IMG/VR virus record: IMGVR_UViG_3300042987_003139
Location: 1-29,615 of that record
DNA: 29,615 nt
DNA from: a virus
Direction: 5' to 3' (one strand)
Position 1 is the stretch's first letter, and every line of letters begins with the position of its first letter. A program made the position numbers and the translations under genes. The notes below the pieces were generated by a model. That model worked only from the letters and a program-made list of their open reading frames with translations. It ran no database searches and was not told the DNA's origin. This document shows positions 15,579 to 23,096 of this stretch, in pieces.

Positions 15579-16174
15579 TATTTAAAATATGATTGTGGAA
15601 GATATGTTATCCATTCATTGGGTATATCTTCTTTCATTTTAGATATAAGATGAGCTATTGGCAAGTATTTATTATTTTTAGTAGGCGCTATTGGCAAATT
15701 TTTTAATGGCATATTAGCTTGCTTTGGCGTTCTGTTGCCCTTTTTTCTATTGCACTTGATACAAGCCGTTACTATATTGGTCCAAGTGGTTGCTGATTGC
15801 TTATCATGTTTCAATGAAGATTTGGGAACAACATGATCATAAGTTAATTCATTATGAATAAATTTTGATCCACAATATTGACAAGTATAATCGTCTCTAA
15901 TAAATATGTTTTTTCTAGAGAATATTATTTTATTAATGCTTTGTTGATGGAAAAATCTTTTAGTTTTAGCAATAACTGGTATTGGTATTTTTCTGTCACC
16001 AGAACATTGTATAAAATCATCTTTATAAAAATCAAGAATTTCTATGCCATACTTTTTATTATTAGCATATTTTATATTCCATACAATAGCTTTCTTCCAA
16101 TCAATAATATGTAATGGAGTATAATCAGCATTTAATAATAAGCATTTATTATTTCTGGTCTCTATGATCTTCAT
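15578..16174 (-). CDS. HNH endonuclease
   Basis: This 198-residue protein has a classic HNH core at about residues 95-150. CQYCG (C98, C101) is followed by LTYDHVVPKS (D113, H114), then WTNIVTACIKCNRKKGNRTP (N133, C138, C141, N142), giving a four-Cys zinc site plus the metal-coordinating His/Asn pair. The N-terminal 90 residues (LLLNADYTPLHIIDWKKAI) match the leader found in many bacterial and phage HNH proteins. It could be a homing-type nuclease or a phage DNA-processing enzyme. It overlaps the end of phoH by 26 bases, so it is an integrated operon member rather than an inserted free-standing element. Confidence 0.92.
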   Translation of the reverse strand: MKIIETRNNKCLLLNADYTPLHIIDWKKAIVWNIKYANNKKYGIEILDFYKDDFIQCSGDRKIPIPVIAKTKRFFHQQSINKIIFSRKNIFIRDDYTCQYCGSKFIHNELTYDHVVPKSSLKHDKQSATTWTNIVTACIKCNRKKGNRTPKQANMPLKNLPIAPTKNNKYLPIAHLISKMKEDIPNEWITYLPQSYFK

Positions 16175-16886
16175 AAGATTCTAATCTTGATATTATCTTT
16201 CCAATGATTGGATGTCTAACTATATCTTCATTTGTTAATTTAGAAATTCCTATACCCTCTATGCCATTCAAAGCCTCCATCATAGCAAAAAATCCACCCT
16301 GTAAATGTCTGGCTAAGTCTGACTGAGATGTGTCTCCTGTTAATACCATTTTACTATTATTGCCGATACGTGTTAATAACATTTTTAATTGATCATATGA
16401 TGCATTTTGACATTCATCAGCAACAATAAAACAATTATGGAAATTACGCCCTCTCATAAAACCTAGTGGCACAATTTCTATCTTATTATTCAGCTTTAAA
16501 CTAGCATTTTGGGCTGGTGAAACGAAATGATTAATTTCATCTTCTATTGGTAATAGATATGGAAATAATTTTTCTTCATACTTACCGGGCAAATACCCGA
16601 TTTTTTCACCCGCTTCAACTACTGGTCGTGTTATAATAATTTTTCTAACTTTTTCATCAAATAAATATTCTAAAGCTAACCCTACCGCACAGTGAGTTTT
16701 ACCACTACCAGCAGATCCTTGACAAAAAGTTATTACGTTTTCAGCAATAGATCTAATGTATTCTTTTTGATTGTCGCTCCTTGGCTTTAAGCTATTTCTA
16801 ATTCCTGTTAAATTTTCAGTTGTTTTAATGCTGTTCGTTAAATCTATAGATTCTCTTTTCTTTTTTGCATTTTTATTTTTTCTCAA
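16149..16886 (-). CDS. phoH: PhoH-like ATPase, TTG start
   Basis: This 245-residue PhoH-family P-loop ATPase has its Walker A at residues 57-64 (GSAGSGKT). It also has TRPVVEAGEKIGYLPG (family signature), Walker B NCFIVADECQN, and the GNNSKMVLTGDTSQSDL motif. PhoH proteins are widespread in phages and are predicted RNA helicase/NTPases of uncertain role. The start is a TTG at 16886: an in-frame TAG lies 18 bases upstream, the first in-frame ATG would delete the ATPase core, and a Shine-Dalgarno GAGAGGGA lies about 5 bases before the TTG. A 72-base gap separates it from the ribonucleotide reductase, and a possible -10 box lies there. Confidence 0.93.
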   Translation of the reverse strand: MRKNKNAKKKRESIDLTNSIKTTENLTGIRNSLKPRSDNQKEYIRSIAENVITFCQGSAGSGKTHCAVGLALEYLFDEKVRKIIITRPVVEAGEKIGYLPGKYEEKLFPYLLPIEDEINHFVSPAQNASLKLNNKIEIVPLGFMRGRNFHNCFIVADECQNASYDQLKMLLTRIGNNSKMVLTGDTSQSDLARHLQGGFFAMMEALNGIEGIGISKLTNEDIVRHPIIGKIISRLESYEDHRDQK

Positions 16887-16920
16887 TGGTGTCCCTCTCT
16901 ATTTTGGGGTGAAAAACTAT

Positions 16921-16926
16921 ATTATA
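16921..16926 (-). promoter_or_regulatory. Possible -10 box upstream of phoH
   Basis: The minus strand reads TATAAT here, 35 bases before the phoH TTG, in the 72-base gap after the ribonucleotide reductase. No good -35 hexamer is present at 16-19 bp spacing, so this is weak on its own. Confidence 0.3.
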
Positions 16927-16958
16927 ATACACCCTATAAAGTTTTTATTGAGATTTGT

Positions 16959-19151
16959 TTATAGTAGACAGGCTCCACCAGCGCAACTAATTTCTTCTAT
17001 TCCTACAGTATTGTCTTCCTGTTCTAAGAGTTGAGTGTAATCTACCTTTTTAAAACTACTAAATAGATCACAATAAATTTTCCAATTGTAAACATCTTTC
17101 ATGCAGTATGTTAATCGTCTAATATCGCCGTCAAAATATTTGCCAGCAAAATTTTTCATTTTAGTTACGAACAACAATTTATCTTGACTATCATCAGACT
17201 TTGCTTGATTCATACTAACATAATCACACGCTGCCCATAAATTATTATTAAATGCATTAAGGCCAAGCTCTATTAATCCAGAACACCACAATGCCGCATC
17301 TCCATATTCTTTAACAATTTCTCTGCTAGTATAAACTGTTGTAAATGGTGCTTGAGGATAATCTTTATCTCCACTTTGAGGTATTAAACTAATACCAGCA
17401 AAATATTTTCTGTTGTCATAAATAAACTTGGTAACTTCTTTCCACTCGTCTGGTTTCACTGTTACTGTATTGCTAACATTATGACTTAAATATTCTTGTG
17501 TACATAATCCTTTATTCTTTCCGGATTGTACCCAGTGTTTTTGAGTATCTTTAACAATACTTAACATTTCTACTGCTGGTAATTGATTCTTTAGTTTGGC
17601 TCCGTCAGGAACTTCTATTGGAAATTTAATCACCTCGTCTGTATTGTTGGCCGACCAACTGGATTTTTCACAGGCTTGTGGGTTTAGTTTTTTAAAGTGC
17701 TGATATGGTGCTTCTAAAATATTGGCCTGTACGTGTCTTATATATCGTTTAGCGTGATGAGGATGAATGCCAGAACTGGTTCCAAGCATACTACTACTGG
17801 TTCCTTCTGGTTTTAAACAGGTTACTCTTGCCGCTTGATTAATTTGAATTTTTTTGGCCAATTCTTTATTGGTTTCTACCGCAATTTTAGCACCCTTGGT
17901 TAAGACTTTTTCTGTTAATACCAAATCGTGCTTTTCCATGGTGCCAGTTAAGGATACGCCTAATAAGGCTTCTCTATCAAAAATTCTCTCACTAATCTCC
18001 CCCAAATAATCCAATTCAGTAAAACCAGCTTGCAAAGTACCAATAATAGCAGCCGCTTTGCATCTTTCATAAAAATCATCCTCGTCTGTTACACTAGAAC
18101 AATTAATTGTAGATAGATTACACCCTTGCCAGCCACTTTTACCACTTTGTTCATCAATGGGCCACATGCCAATTTCAACACAAGGATTAAAAATCATTTC
18201 TGTTGATTCGCTCCAAATAAATCCTGGCTCACCAAATTCTTTGACACTCTCCATTAAAGCTTCAAATTGTTCAAATGATGTATCGTTTTTTAATAATAGA
18301 GCCGAATTATTGCTTCGTGCTCTTTGTGGATTATCAATAAACCAATTACCTGTTTTGGCTTTGGCCATTTCTTCATCATCGGCACTAAATAGTGCCAAAC
18401 TTGCTGATCGTCTTACGCCACCACTCAATACAGCATCACTACTATGCATAACAATATCATAAGCATCAACTGGTCGTAGTTTCTTTTGTCCATTGGCTAT
18501 ACAACGATCCAACAATGCTCTTATTTTTTCAAGACCGTTGGCTAATGGTTCATAGCCAGGAGCCTTACCAACTCCACTAGCTAAAGATGAACCCTTTGGT
18601 CTAATATTAGAATAATCAAAAGCGATACGACAGTTTTTATATTGTTTGAATTCTTCTACTGGCTTACTAAAATAGCTACTTAATAAAACCCCTAAAGCAT
18701 CTGCCCAACCCTCAATACTATCATCAATAACATATTTGGTGCATAGGTCATTTTCTGGATTATGCTCTAAGTTTGGTAATTTAGCAACGTGGTGTTTTTG
18801 TACGCTGAATCCTGTGCCACTACCACACAATAGTAGCCAGAAACACTCTTGGAAAAATCTTAATCTGTCACAATAAGAACTTGTGCAATTATAAATTTTA
18901 GCGTGTCTTTTAAGAATGGGTTCTCCACCAAATTGTAGTGCTCTTTGACTACCGAGAACTTTCTTTTTATACATCATATCATATGCCCAATCAACATCTT
19001 CTGCTACGCCATATTGATCGTATCTGGTATGCATCATATTACGCACTCTTTCAACAGCTTCCTTCCAAGTTTCACGACGTTGTTTATCCTCTAACCAACG
19101 AGCGTATTTGCTAACGAAAGTATAATTTTGAAGCTCTTGAAGTGCAGACAT
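16959..19151 (-). CDS. nrdJ: Adenosylcobalamin-dependent ribonucleoside-triphosphate reductase (class II)
   Basis: This 730-residue monomeric class II reductase converts NTPs to dNTPs and is close to the 739 residues of the Lactobacillus leichmannii enzyme. The active-site stretch is N322-P-C324-V-E326 (thiyl Cys and Glu), with CNLSTIN at C344 supplying one half of the reducing cysteine pair. C89/C94 (YNCTSSYCDR) are candidates for the other half. The C-terminal C723 and C728 (CAGGACLL) form the redox-shuttle tail. It needs vitamin B12 coenzyme but neither oxygen nor a second subunit. AGGAG at the end of the preceding 46-residue gene is its ribosome binding site. Confidence 0.95.
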   Translation of the reverse strand: MSALQELQNYTFVSKYARWLEDKQRRETWKEAVERVRNMMHTRYDQYGVAEDVDWAYDMMYKKKVLGSQRALQFGGEPILKRHAKIYNCTSSYCDRLRFFQECFWLLLCGSGTGFSVQKHHVAKLPNLEHNPENDLCTKYVIDDSIEGWADALGVLLSSYFSKPVEEFKQYKNCRIAFDYSNIRPKGSSLASGVGKAPGYEPLANGLEKIRALLDRCIANGQKKLRPVDAYDIVMHSSDAVLSGGVRRSASLALFSADDEEMAKAKTGNWFIDNPQRARSNNSALLLKNDTSFEQFEALMESVKEFGEPGFIWSESTEMIFNPCVEIGMWPIDEQSGKSGWQGCNLSTINCSSVTDEDDFYERCKAAAIIGTLQAGFTELDYLGEISERIFDREALLGVSLTGTMEKHDLVLTEKVLTKGAKIAVETNKELAKKIQINQAARVTCLKPEGTSSSMLGTSSGIHPHHAKRYIRHVQANILEAPYQHFKKLNPQACEKSSWSANNTDEVIKFPIEVPDGAKLKNQLPAVEMLSIVKDTQKHWVQSGKNKGLCTQEYLSHNVSNTVTVKPDEWKEVTKFIYDNRKYFAGISLIPQSGDKDYPQAPFTTVYTSREIVKEYGDAALWCSGLIELGLNAFNNNLWAACDYVSMNQAKSDDSQDKLLFVTKMKNFAGKYFDGDIRRLTYCMKDVYNWKIYCDLFSSFKKVDYTQLLEQEDNTVGIEEISCAGGACLL

Positions 19152-19152
19152 A

Positions 19153-19293
19153 TTATCTCCTATACAAAATTGAAAGTAAACCTAGAATTACTAATGTTTT
19201 AAAAGTGATCTCTTGCATTTTTGAATCTTGTGTGCAAAAAACATGTAGTAAAAAGAATAAAAGTGCTATATAAAATCCGGTTTTATAACTCAT
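19153..19293 (-). CDS. Tiny two-helix membrane protein
   Basis: This 46-residue frame begins at an ATG that overlaps the dCMP deaminase stop (TAATG) and ends just before the reductase start. It encodes two hydrophobic stretches, about residues 6-20 (GFYIALLFFLLHVFC) and 31-44 (FKTLVILGLLSIL), joined by a short polar loop, and ends YRR. The overlap pattern matches the rest of the operon and the hydrophobic layout is not random. Function unknown; a small inner-membrane protein. Confidence 0.6.
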   Translation of the reverse strand: MSYKTGFYIALLFFLLHVFCTQDSKMQEITFKTLVILGLLSILYRR

Positions 19294-19757
19294 TATACAC
19301 CAGTTAATTGTTTCAGCCAAGTAAGATCAGGATCAACATAAATAATTTTTATTCCACTCATAGACACGAAAGTATCAAATCTTTTTTTAGCATCAGTGTC
19401 AAATAAATGAGTACCATGATCTTGTGACATTATAACTGTTTTTATACCTTCTTGCCATAAGGCCATAATACAATCATTACAACTTTGGCCCGTAACATAT
19501 GCTATTCCATCGTCAGGACGAACAACACAATTAGATAATGCATTTCTTTCAGCATGAATCATCCACGGATATTTTTCTGGTCTTGTATTAGGTAATAATT
19601 GATCGTCTAATCCGTGAGGAAAACCATTATACCCAACACCTAATATTCTATGATTTTTATCCGTAATTACACAGCCGTGCTGTGTTTGAATATCATGGCT
19701 GCGTTGAGAAACAACCTTTGCCAAGCCTAGAAAATAATTCGTCCACGATGGTCTCAT
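19293..19757 (-). CDS. dCMP deaminase
   Basis: This 154-residue zinc-dependent deaminase starts MRPSWTNYFLGLAKVVSQRS. H68-A-E70 (HAERNA) supplies a zinc ligand and the proton-shuttling Glu, and C93/C96 (SCNDC) supply the remaining zinc ligands. GVGYNGFP is the conserved substrate loop. It turns dCMP into dUMP for thymidylate synthesis; no thymidylate synthase is in this window, so that enzyme is either elsewhere in the genome or from the host. The upstream promoter places the likely transcription start at the ATG itself, and no Shine-Dalgarno fits between them. Confidence 0.93.
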   Translation of the reverse strand: MRPSWTNYFLGLAKVVSQRSHDIQTQHGCVITDKNHRILGVGYNGFPHGLDDQLLPNTRPEKYPWMIHAERNALSNCVVRPDDGIAYVTGQSCNDCIMALWQEGIKTVIMSQDHGTHLFDTDAKKRFDTFVSMSGIKIIYVDPDLTWLKQLTGV

Positions 19758-19763
19758 GGATCT

Positions 19764-19791
19764 ATTATAACGAAAAGATGGGTGTGGTCAA
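19764..19791 (-). promoter_or_regulatory. Sigma70-like promoter for dCMP deaminase, leaderless geometry
   Basis: On the minus strand TTGACC (19791-19786, five of six matches to TTGACA) and a perfect TATAAT (19769-19764) are 16 bp apart. Only 6 bases (AGATCC) separate the -10 from the deaminase ATG at 19757, so a usual start at 7 bases past the -10 falls on the A of ATG. Confidence 0.65.
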
Positions 19792-19794
19792 GAA

Positions 19795-20043
19795 TTATTT
19801 TGTTGTGAGCTTATTATACAGAACTAGCGATAATACGCTACCAGCAACACCCATAAGGACTCCTGCTGGAGAAACAGCATCATAGGTGCCTAATAAATAC
19901 AGTACGGCGCCGCCCATGTATGAGCCAGCAACACCTAGTGCTACTGTTTTAACAAACCCAAAATTTTCTTCACCAGGAACTATGCTTTTAGCAATAGATC
20001 CAACGAATAGGCCGTATACACACCACACTAAAATATTAAACAT
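19795..20043 (-). CDS. GlsB/YeaQ/YmgE-family membrane protein
   Basis: This 82-residue protein has three hydrophobic segments with the family pattern: LVWCVYGLFVGSIAKSIVPG, then FVKTVALGVAGSYMGGAV, then a third helix ending LVLYNKL. GlsB/YeaQ/YmgE proteins (also called transglycosylase-associated) are small cytoplasmic-membrane proteins linked to stress response in bacteria. Their biochemical role is unknown. In this phage it sits in the cluster of membrane and exported proteins between tail genes and the reductase, so a part in envelope alteration is possible. It overlaps the preceding gene by 8 bases. Confidence 0.85.
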   Translation of the reverse strand: MFNILVWCVYGLFVGSIAKSIVPGEENFGFVKTVALGVAGSYMGGAVLYLLGTYDAVSPAGVLMGVAGSVLSLVLYNKLTTK

Positions 20044-20431
20044 TTGATGCCTCCACTAGAGTAACAACTTCATCATCCGTGAGATTAGCTCCTGTATCTA
20101 AAATACCATTAAGTAATTGTAGACCATATTTTTCATAGTCTGCTTTTGGTAATTCTCTTCTTAAGATTCGTTTTATTCTGAGTTTAGTAAACATTCCGCG
20201 ACGAGTACTATACTCTTTAATTTCTGAACCATAAAGATTATATTTGTCTTGAGTGGTATAATTTCCGGTTAATTTATTTTTATTGCATTCTTGTAATACT
20301 CTGATGACTGTTAATATAATACTAATCATCATTAAAATAGCAATAACACTACCAAATTTTTCTTCTTCTGGCACACCGGCCTTGCTTAAAACTTTTGAAG
20401 CTATTGCTTTTAATTGTTCTTCATTATTCAT
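20036..20431 (-). CDS. Unknown single-pass membrane protein
   Basis: This 131-residue protein has a polar, helical N-terminus (about 1-26), one transmembrane segment at about 28-46 (SVIAILMMISIILTVIRVL), and a basic cytoplasmic-type C-terminal domain (FTKLRIKRILRRELPKADYE, then DDEVVTLVEA). The start overlaps the upstream stop as ATGA. I do not recognise the family. The genes around it suggest a role in the lysis or membrane module. Confidence 0.78.
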   Translation of the reverse strand: MNNEEQLKAIASKVLSKAGVPEEEKFGSVIAILMMISIILTVIRVLQECNKNKLTGNYTTQDKYNLYGSEIKEYSTRRGMFTKLRIKRILRRELPKADYEKYGLQLLNGILDTGANLTDDEVVTLVEASNV

Positions 20432-20751
20432 TTTTTAATTACTCTACATCCATTAGGGCCGCACATTATTGATGTTGGGCCACTTTTAATTACACCAACA
20501 GATGACGGTTTACCTTGTTCTGGTTCGCAATATCCACAGTCTACCATTTTTATACCATCACCACTTAAATATTTACCAGTACCTTTACATACTGGACAAT
20601 TTTTTCTTTCATATTTTTTATCAGGCATTTCTATATGAGTAGATTTTATAATGCCTCCAGATAATACTACAGCTGCTGTTGTTGATCCTTTATATGGAGA
20701 CGATCCAAAGATTATCGTAGCAATTAGTAATAAACCAAATACCTTATTCAT
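20428..20751 (-). CDS. Exported DnaJ-type zinc-finger protein
   Basis: This 107-residue protein starts with a signal peptide or membrane anchor (MNKVFGLLLIATIIFGSS). It continues with a single DnaJ central-domain-like zinc knuckle: CPVCKGTGKY, then DCGYC about 20 residues later, with the CxxCxGTG signature. The C-terminus has a further CGPNGC pair. DnaJ-type knuckles usually act in the cytoplasm on unfolded proteins, so finding one behind an export signal is unusual. It may act in the periplasm or at the membrane with the neighbouring peptidase. The ATGA overlaps on both sides tie it to the cluster. Confidence 0.82.
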   Translation of the reverse strand: MNKVFGLLLIATIIFGSSPYKGSTTAAVVLSGGIIKSTHIEMPDKKYERKNCPVCKGTGKYLSGDGIKMVDCGYCEPEQGKPSSVGVIKSGPTSIMCGPNGCRVIKK

Positions 20752-20909
20752 TTGTTTACCCTTGGAAAAATTCTTTTTCTTTTTGGTTTGGGTTTAGGAT
20801 CATCATCAGCTTCTGTATTAGATGGCATAAGTAATTTCAGTACCGCTAATATAAAAGTTAACAACATACTGATCAATCGTTGCAATGCAATCTTATCTAA
20901 TATTCTCAT
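20748..20909 (-). CDS. Small membrane-anchored basic protein
   Basis: A 53-residue frame that starts with ATG at 20909 behind a Shine-Dalgarno (AAGGTG, about 5 nt away) and ends in an ATGA overlap with the zinc-finger gene. Residues 10-29 are hydrophobic (LISMLLTFILAVLKLLM), followed by an acidic patch (EADDDP) and a Pro/Lys/Arg-rich tail (KPKPKRKRIFPR). It fills what would otherwise be a 166-base gap. Function unknown; it has the look of a small phage membrane accessory. Confidence 0.65.
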   Translation of the reverse strand: MRILDKIALQRLISMLLTFILAVLKLLMPSNTEADDDPKPKPKRKRIFPRVNK

Positions 20910-20917
20910 AATACACC

Positions 20918-21841
20918 TTATAAGTAATCAAAGCCGTAATCTGGTAATTTTTGTACAGGAAATCCGTTAAAATTACTAAAGGCATATGTTCCATTTTGTT
21001 TAATCATGCCTTCCGCAACATCGCTATGAATTAAGAAAGAGCCGTCGGGGATCGGTCCCCAGGCTGGATGACCACCATCATTCCATTTGCCCCAGCTATT
21101 CTGCACTAAGAATGATGTGTCTCCATTAGTATCGTCACAAGCTATCCAAGCCATACAATGAGCCCAGCTACCGCTAGTTCTAGCAAATCCTTTACTATCT
21201 CTTTTATTACTAAAACCATAATTAGAACATACTGCTATTCCATAACCATTCGCTAAGGCATCTCGCGCTTCTTCAACAGTTTTAATTAATGATACTGTTT
21301 TAATTTGATGGTCGTTAGCAAGATCTAAAACTTTGTCCGGTACGCCTCTGCCACCCCACCCTGCACCAAGCATTCCATCATATTTACTTAGGTCAACAAC
21401 TCCCTTATAGTTTTTGCGAACCAGAATTCCACCAATCTTGTTAACAAATTCAGCCGCCTTACTACCTGTCATACCCTGACCACTCCAGCCACGAGCACCA
21501 TAAATAGCTTCTGTAGCGCCCCTAGCTATCCAACTTTCTTTTTCACCCAGTATATCGATCTCTACTGCTCTACTAACATCACAAGCATTTCTTGTTCCAT
21601 GGCTTACGCAATCACCAGTAATTTGTCGTTCTTCATAAGGCTTCTTATCAAACTTTAATACGCTTTTGTATGGCGTTGATAATTTACCTTTGCCACTATC
21701 TGTAATTCTAGAACTAGCATCACCAAAGAGTGGATATTTTAAAATTTCCATCAAGTGATCAAATTCTAGCTGATTCCATATGGCTCCTTGAAAGCCTTGT
21801 CTATAATTGTTATAAAGATCTGCTGGTGATAAACGAGCCAT
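20918..21841 (-). CDS. Papain-like (C1) cysteine peptidase
   Basis: This 307-residue protein has a C1-family catalytic set: Q73 and C78 in QITGDCVSHG, H228 in SGSWAHCMAW, and N248 in LVQNSWGKW. GYGIAVC before the His is the usual core strand, and the C-terminal domain closes with PDGSFLIHSD. There is no signal peptide and no obvious inhibitory propeptide; the first 70 residues are mixed and may be structural. Roles to consider are virion maturation, entry through the host surface, or lysis. It follows small membrane-protein genes and precedes exported ones, with a strong Shine-Dalgarno (AAGGAGC) before its ATG. Confidence 0.9.
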   Translation of the reverse strand: MARLSPADLYNNYRQGFQGAIWNQLEFDHLMEILKYPLFGDASSRITDSGKGKLSTPYKSVLKFDKKPYEERQITGDCVSHGTRNACDVSRAVEIDILGEKESWIARGATEAIYGARGWSGQGMTGSKAAEFVNKIGGILVRKNYKGVVDLSKYDGMLGAGWGGRGVPDKVLDLANDHQIKTVSLIKTVEEARDALANGYGIAVCSNYGFSNKRDSKGFARTSGSWAHCMAWIACDDTNGDTSFLVQNSWGKWNDGGHPAWGPIPDGSFLIHSDVAEGMIKQNGTYAFSNFNGFPVQKLPDYGFDYL

Positions 21842-22339
21842 TTATTTTGCTCCTTGTAAACAAGCCCATGCTAATGCTTTAAAACCTTCTGATGCTTGAA
21901 CTCGTGATTCTTTATTTAGTGCAACACTATCATCGCCAACAGCTTCAACCATAACAGCCTTGCAAGCTTCTGCTAATTTAGGATATTTATTTTTCATATC
22001 TAACTTTAGCATAGTACCCGCTAGCTTGTTTGCTTGTCTAATTTCTTCTGTATTTTTAATAACCTCGTCCTCACCATCTAAGGATACAAGAGTTGCCAAA
22101 TCTACATATAAACTAGCTAATCTTTTACCATCAATTTTACGATCAACATCACCATCTTTTAAAACCTCAACCACCTCATCGGCTTTGGCTCTTAATCCTT
22201 CTCTGGTTGGTGCTGATAACTCTTCAATCTCAATCACAACAGGTTTTGGACGATTGACCAATAATCCAAGATCTGGCTTAAAGAATCCAATCACAATTAA
22301 TAATCCACCTAGTGATAGTAATAATGTTTTAGTATTCAT
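21842..22339 (-). CDS. Unknown N-terminally anchored protein
   Basis: This 165-residue protein has an N-terminal hydrophobic segment at about residues 4-21 (KTLLLSLGGLLIVIGFF) acting as signal anchor or signal peptide. A soluble helical domain rich in Ala, Asp, Glu and Lys follows (REGLRAKADEVVEVLKDGD, then ACKAVMVEAVGDDSVAL). No catalytic motif is recognisable. It stops one base before the peptidase ATG, so the two are likely co-translated, and a partner or inhibitor relation with the peptidase is possible by position only. Confidence 0.78.
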   Translation of the reverse strand: MNTKTLLLSLGGLLIVIGFFKPDLGLLVNRPKPVVIEIEELSAPTREGLRAKADEVVEVLKDGDVDRKIDGKRLASLYVDLATLVSLDGEDEVIKNTEEIRQANKLAGTMLKLDMKNKYPKLAEACKAVMVEAVGDDSVALNKESRVQASEGFKALAWACLQGAK

Positions 22340-22713
22340 TTTGTCTCCTTATCTCCACAAACCACAGGACTTAAATATGGAAACATTTGATCTGCAACTT
22401 CTACAGCTTTACTGCATCCACATTCGGCAGCCAAATCTCTCGTTTGTTTCCAGCTCACAATGAGTTTGAAAAATATATCTTCCTTAGTTGTAACCACAGG
22501 TTTTACTGATGGAACAACAACAGCAACTGGAGTTACTGGCTTTAGTGGAGATACATTCTTAAATTTTTCTATTAATCCACCCAAAAATGTTTGAACAGGG
22601 CTTAGTTTATCCTTAAATAATACCCATAGCACTAAGCCGACACCGGCATATAGGGCCAAATCCATTGGTCCAACTTTGCTAGCAAATTCTTCAAAAGTCT
22701 CTGTGTAATTCAT
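22336..22713 (-). CDS. Unknown single-pass membrane protein
   Basis: This 125-residue protein has a membrane segment at about residues 17-33 (MDLALYAGVGLVLWVLF), a linker, a Pro/Val-rich stretch (PLKPVTPVAVVVPSVKPVV), and a C-terminal helical part with several Cys (ECGC, then VVCGD). It overlaps neighbours by ATGA on both sides. Family not recognised; a spanin-like or envelope-spanning linker role is conceivable from the Pro-rich linker, without direct proof. Confidence 0.78.
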   Translation of the reverse strand: MNYTETFEEFASKVGPMDLALYAGVGLVLWVLFKDKLSPVQTFLGGLIEKFKNVSPLKPVTPVAVVVPSVKPVVTTKEDIFFKLIVSWKQTRDLAAECGCSKAVEVADQMFPYLSPVVCGDKETK

Positions 22714-23096
22714 AGTCCAGCCTCTCTTTTAATAAAAACGCCCGTATTTCTGAAAATTGTAACCGTAGCATCAATAGTAGCGCTCACCATGATCATGAGG
22801 ATATTTTTGATGTACTTATGTATTATAGGCTCAACAAGGTTAGGAACAAAAGGAACATCGATTATTAAAAATACTTTATCATAAAAACTATTTAATAATT
22901 CTAACGCTAAAGCTTTTTTATCTGGATTGCTTAGATCGTTACCTATAGCCTCTATAATCTGTACGACACTAGCTGTTGTTAATTGTAAAAGTTTCCACGC
23001 TTCGCCAAGAGCAAAACGCTTAACTTCATTTACTCTTTCTTTTGTGCTGACTATTAGTTTTTCTACTTCTGCTCTTATTAGTTCTTGGCTTGACAT
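22710..23096 (-). CDS. Unknown helical, membrane-associating protein
   Basis: This 128-residue protein has an amphipathic helical N-terminus (ELIRAEVEKLIVSTKERVNE) and a hydrophobic C-terminal half (KVFLIIDVPFVPNLVEPII, then NILMIMVSATIDATVTIF). It reuses the last 71 bases of the holin-like gene in another frame. Its ATG at 23096 has a Shine-Dalgarno (AGAGGT) 8 nt away and no later plausible start exists, so the overlap looks real. Function unknown, but its proximity to the holin suggests a lysis accessory. Confidence 0.78.
   Translation of the reverse strand: MSSQELIRAEVEKLIVSTKERVNEVKRFALGEAWKLLQLTTASVVQIIEAIGNDLSNPDKKALALELLNSFYDKVFLIIDVPFVPNLVEPIIHKYIKNILMIMVSATIDATVTIFRNTGVFIKREAGL

Noticed and set aside
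21960-22463. 167-residue plus-strand frame
   Set aside because: It opposes two well-placed minus-strand genes and has the composition of a reverse-frame shadow. No plus-strand gene in the window is convincing.
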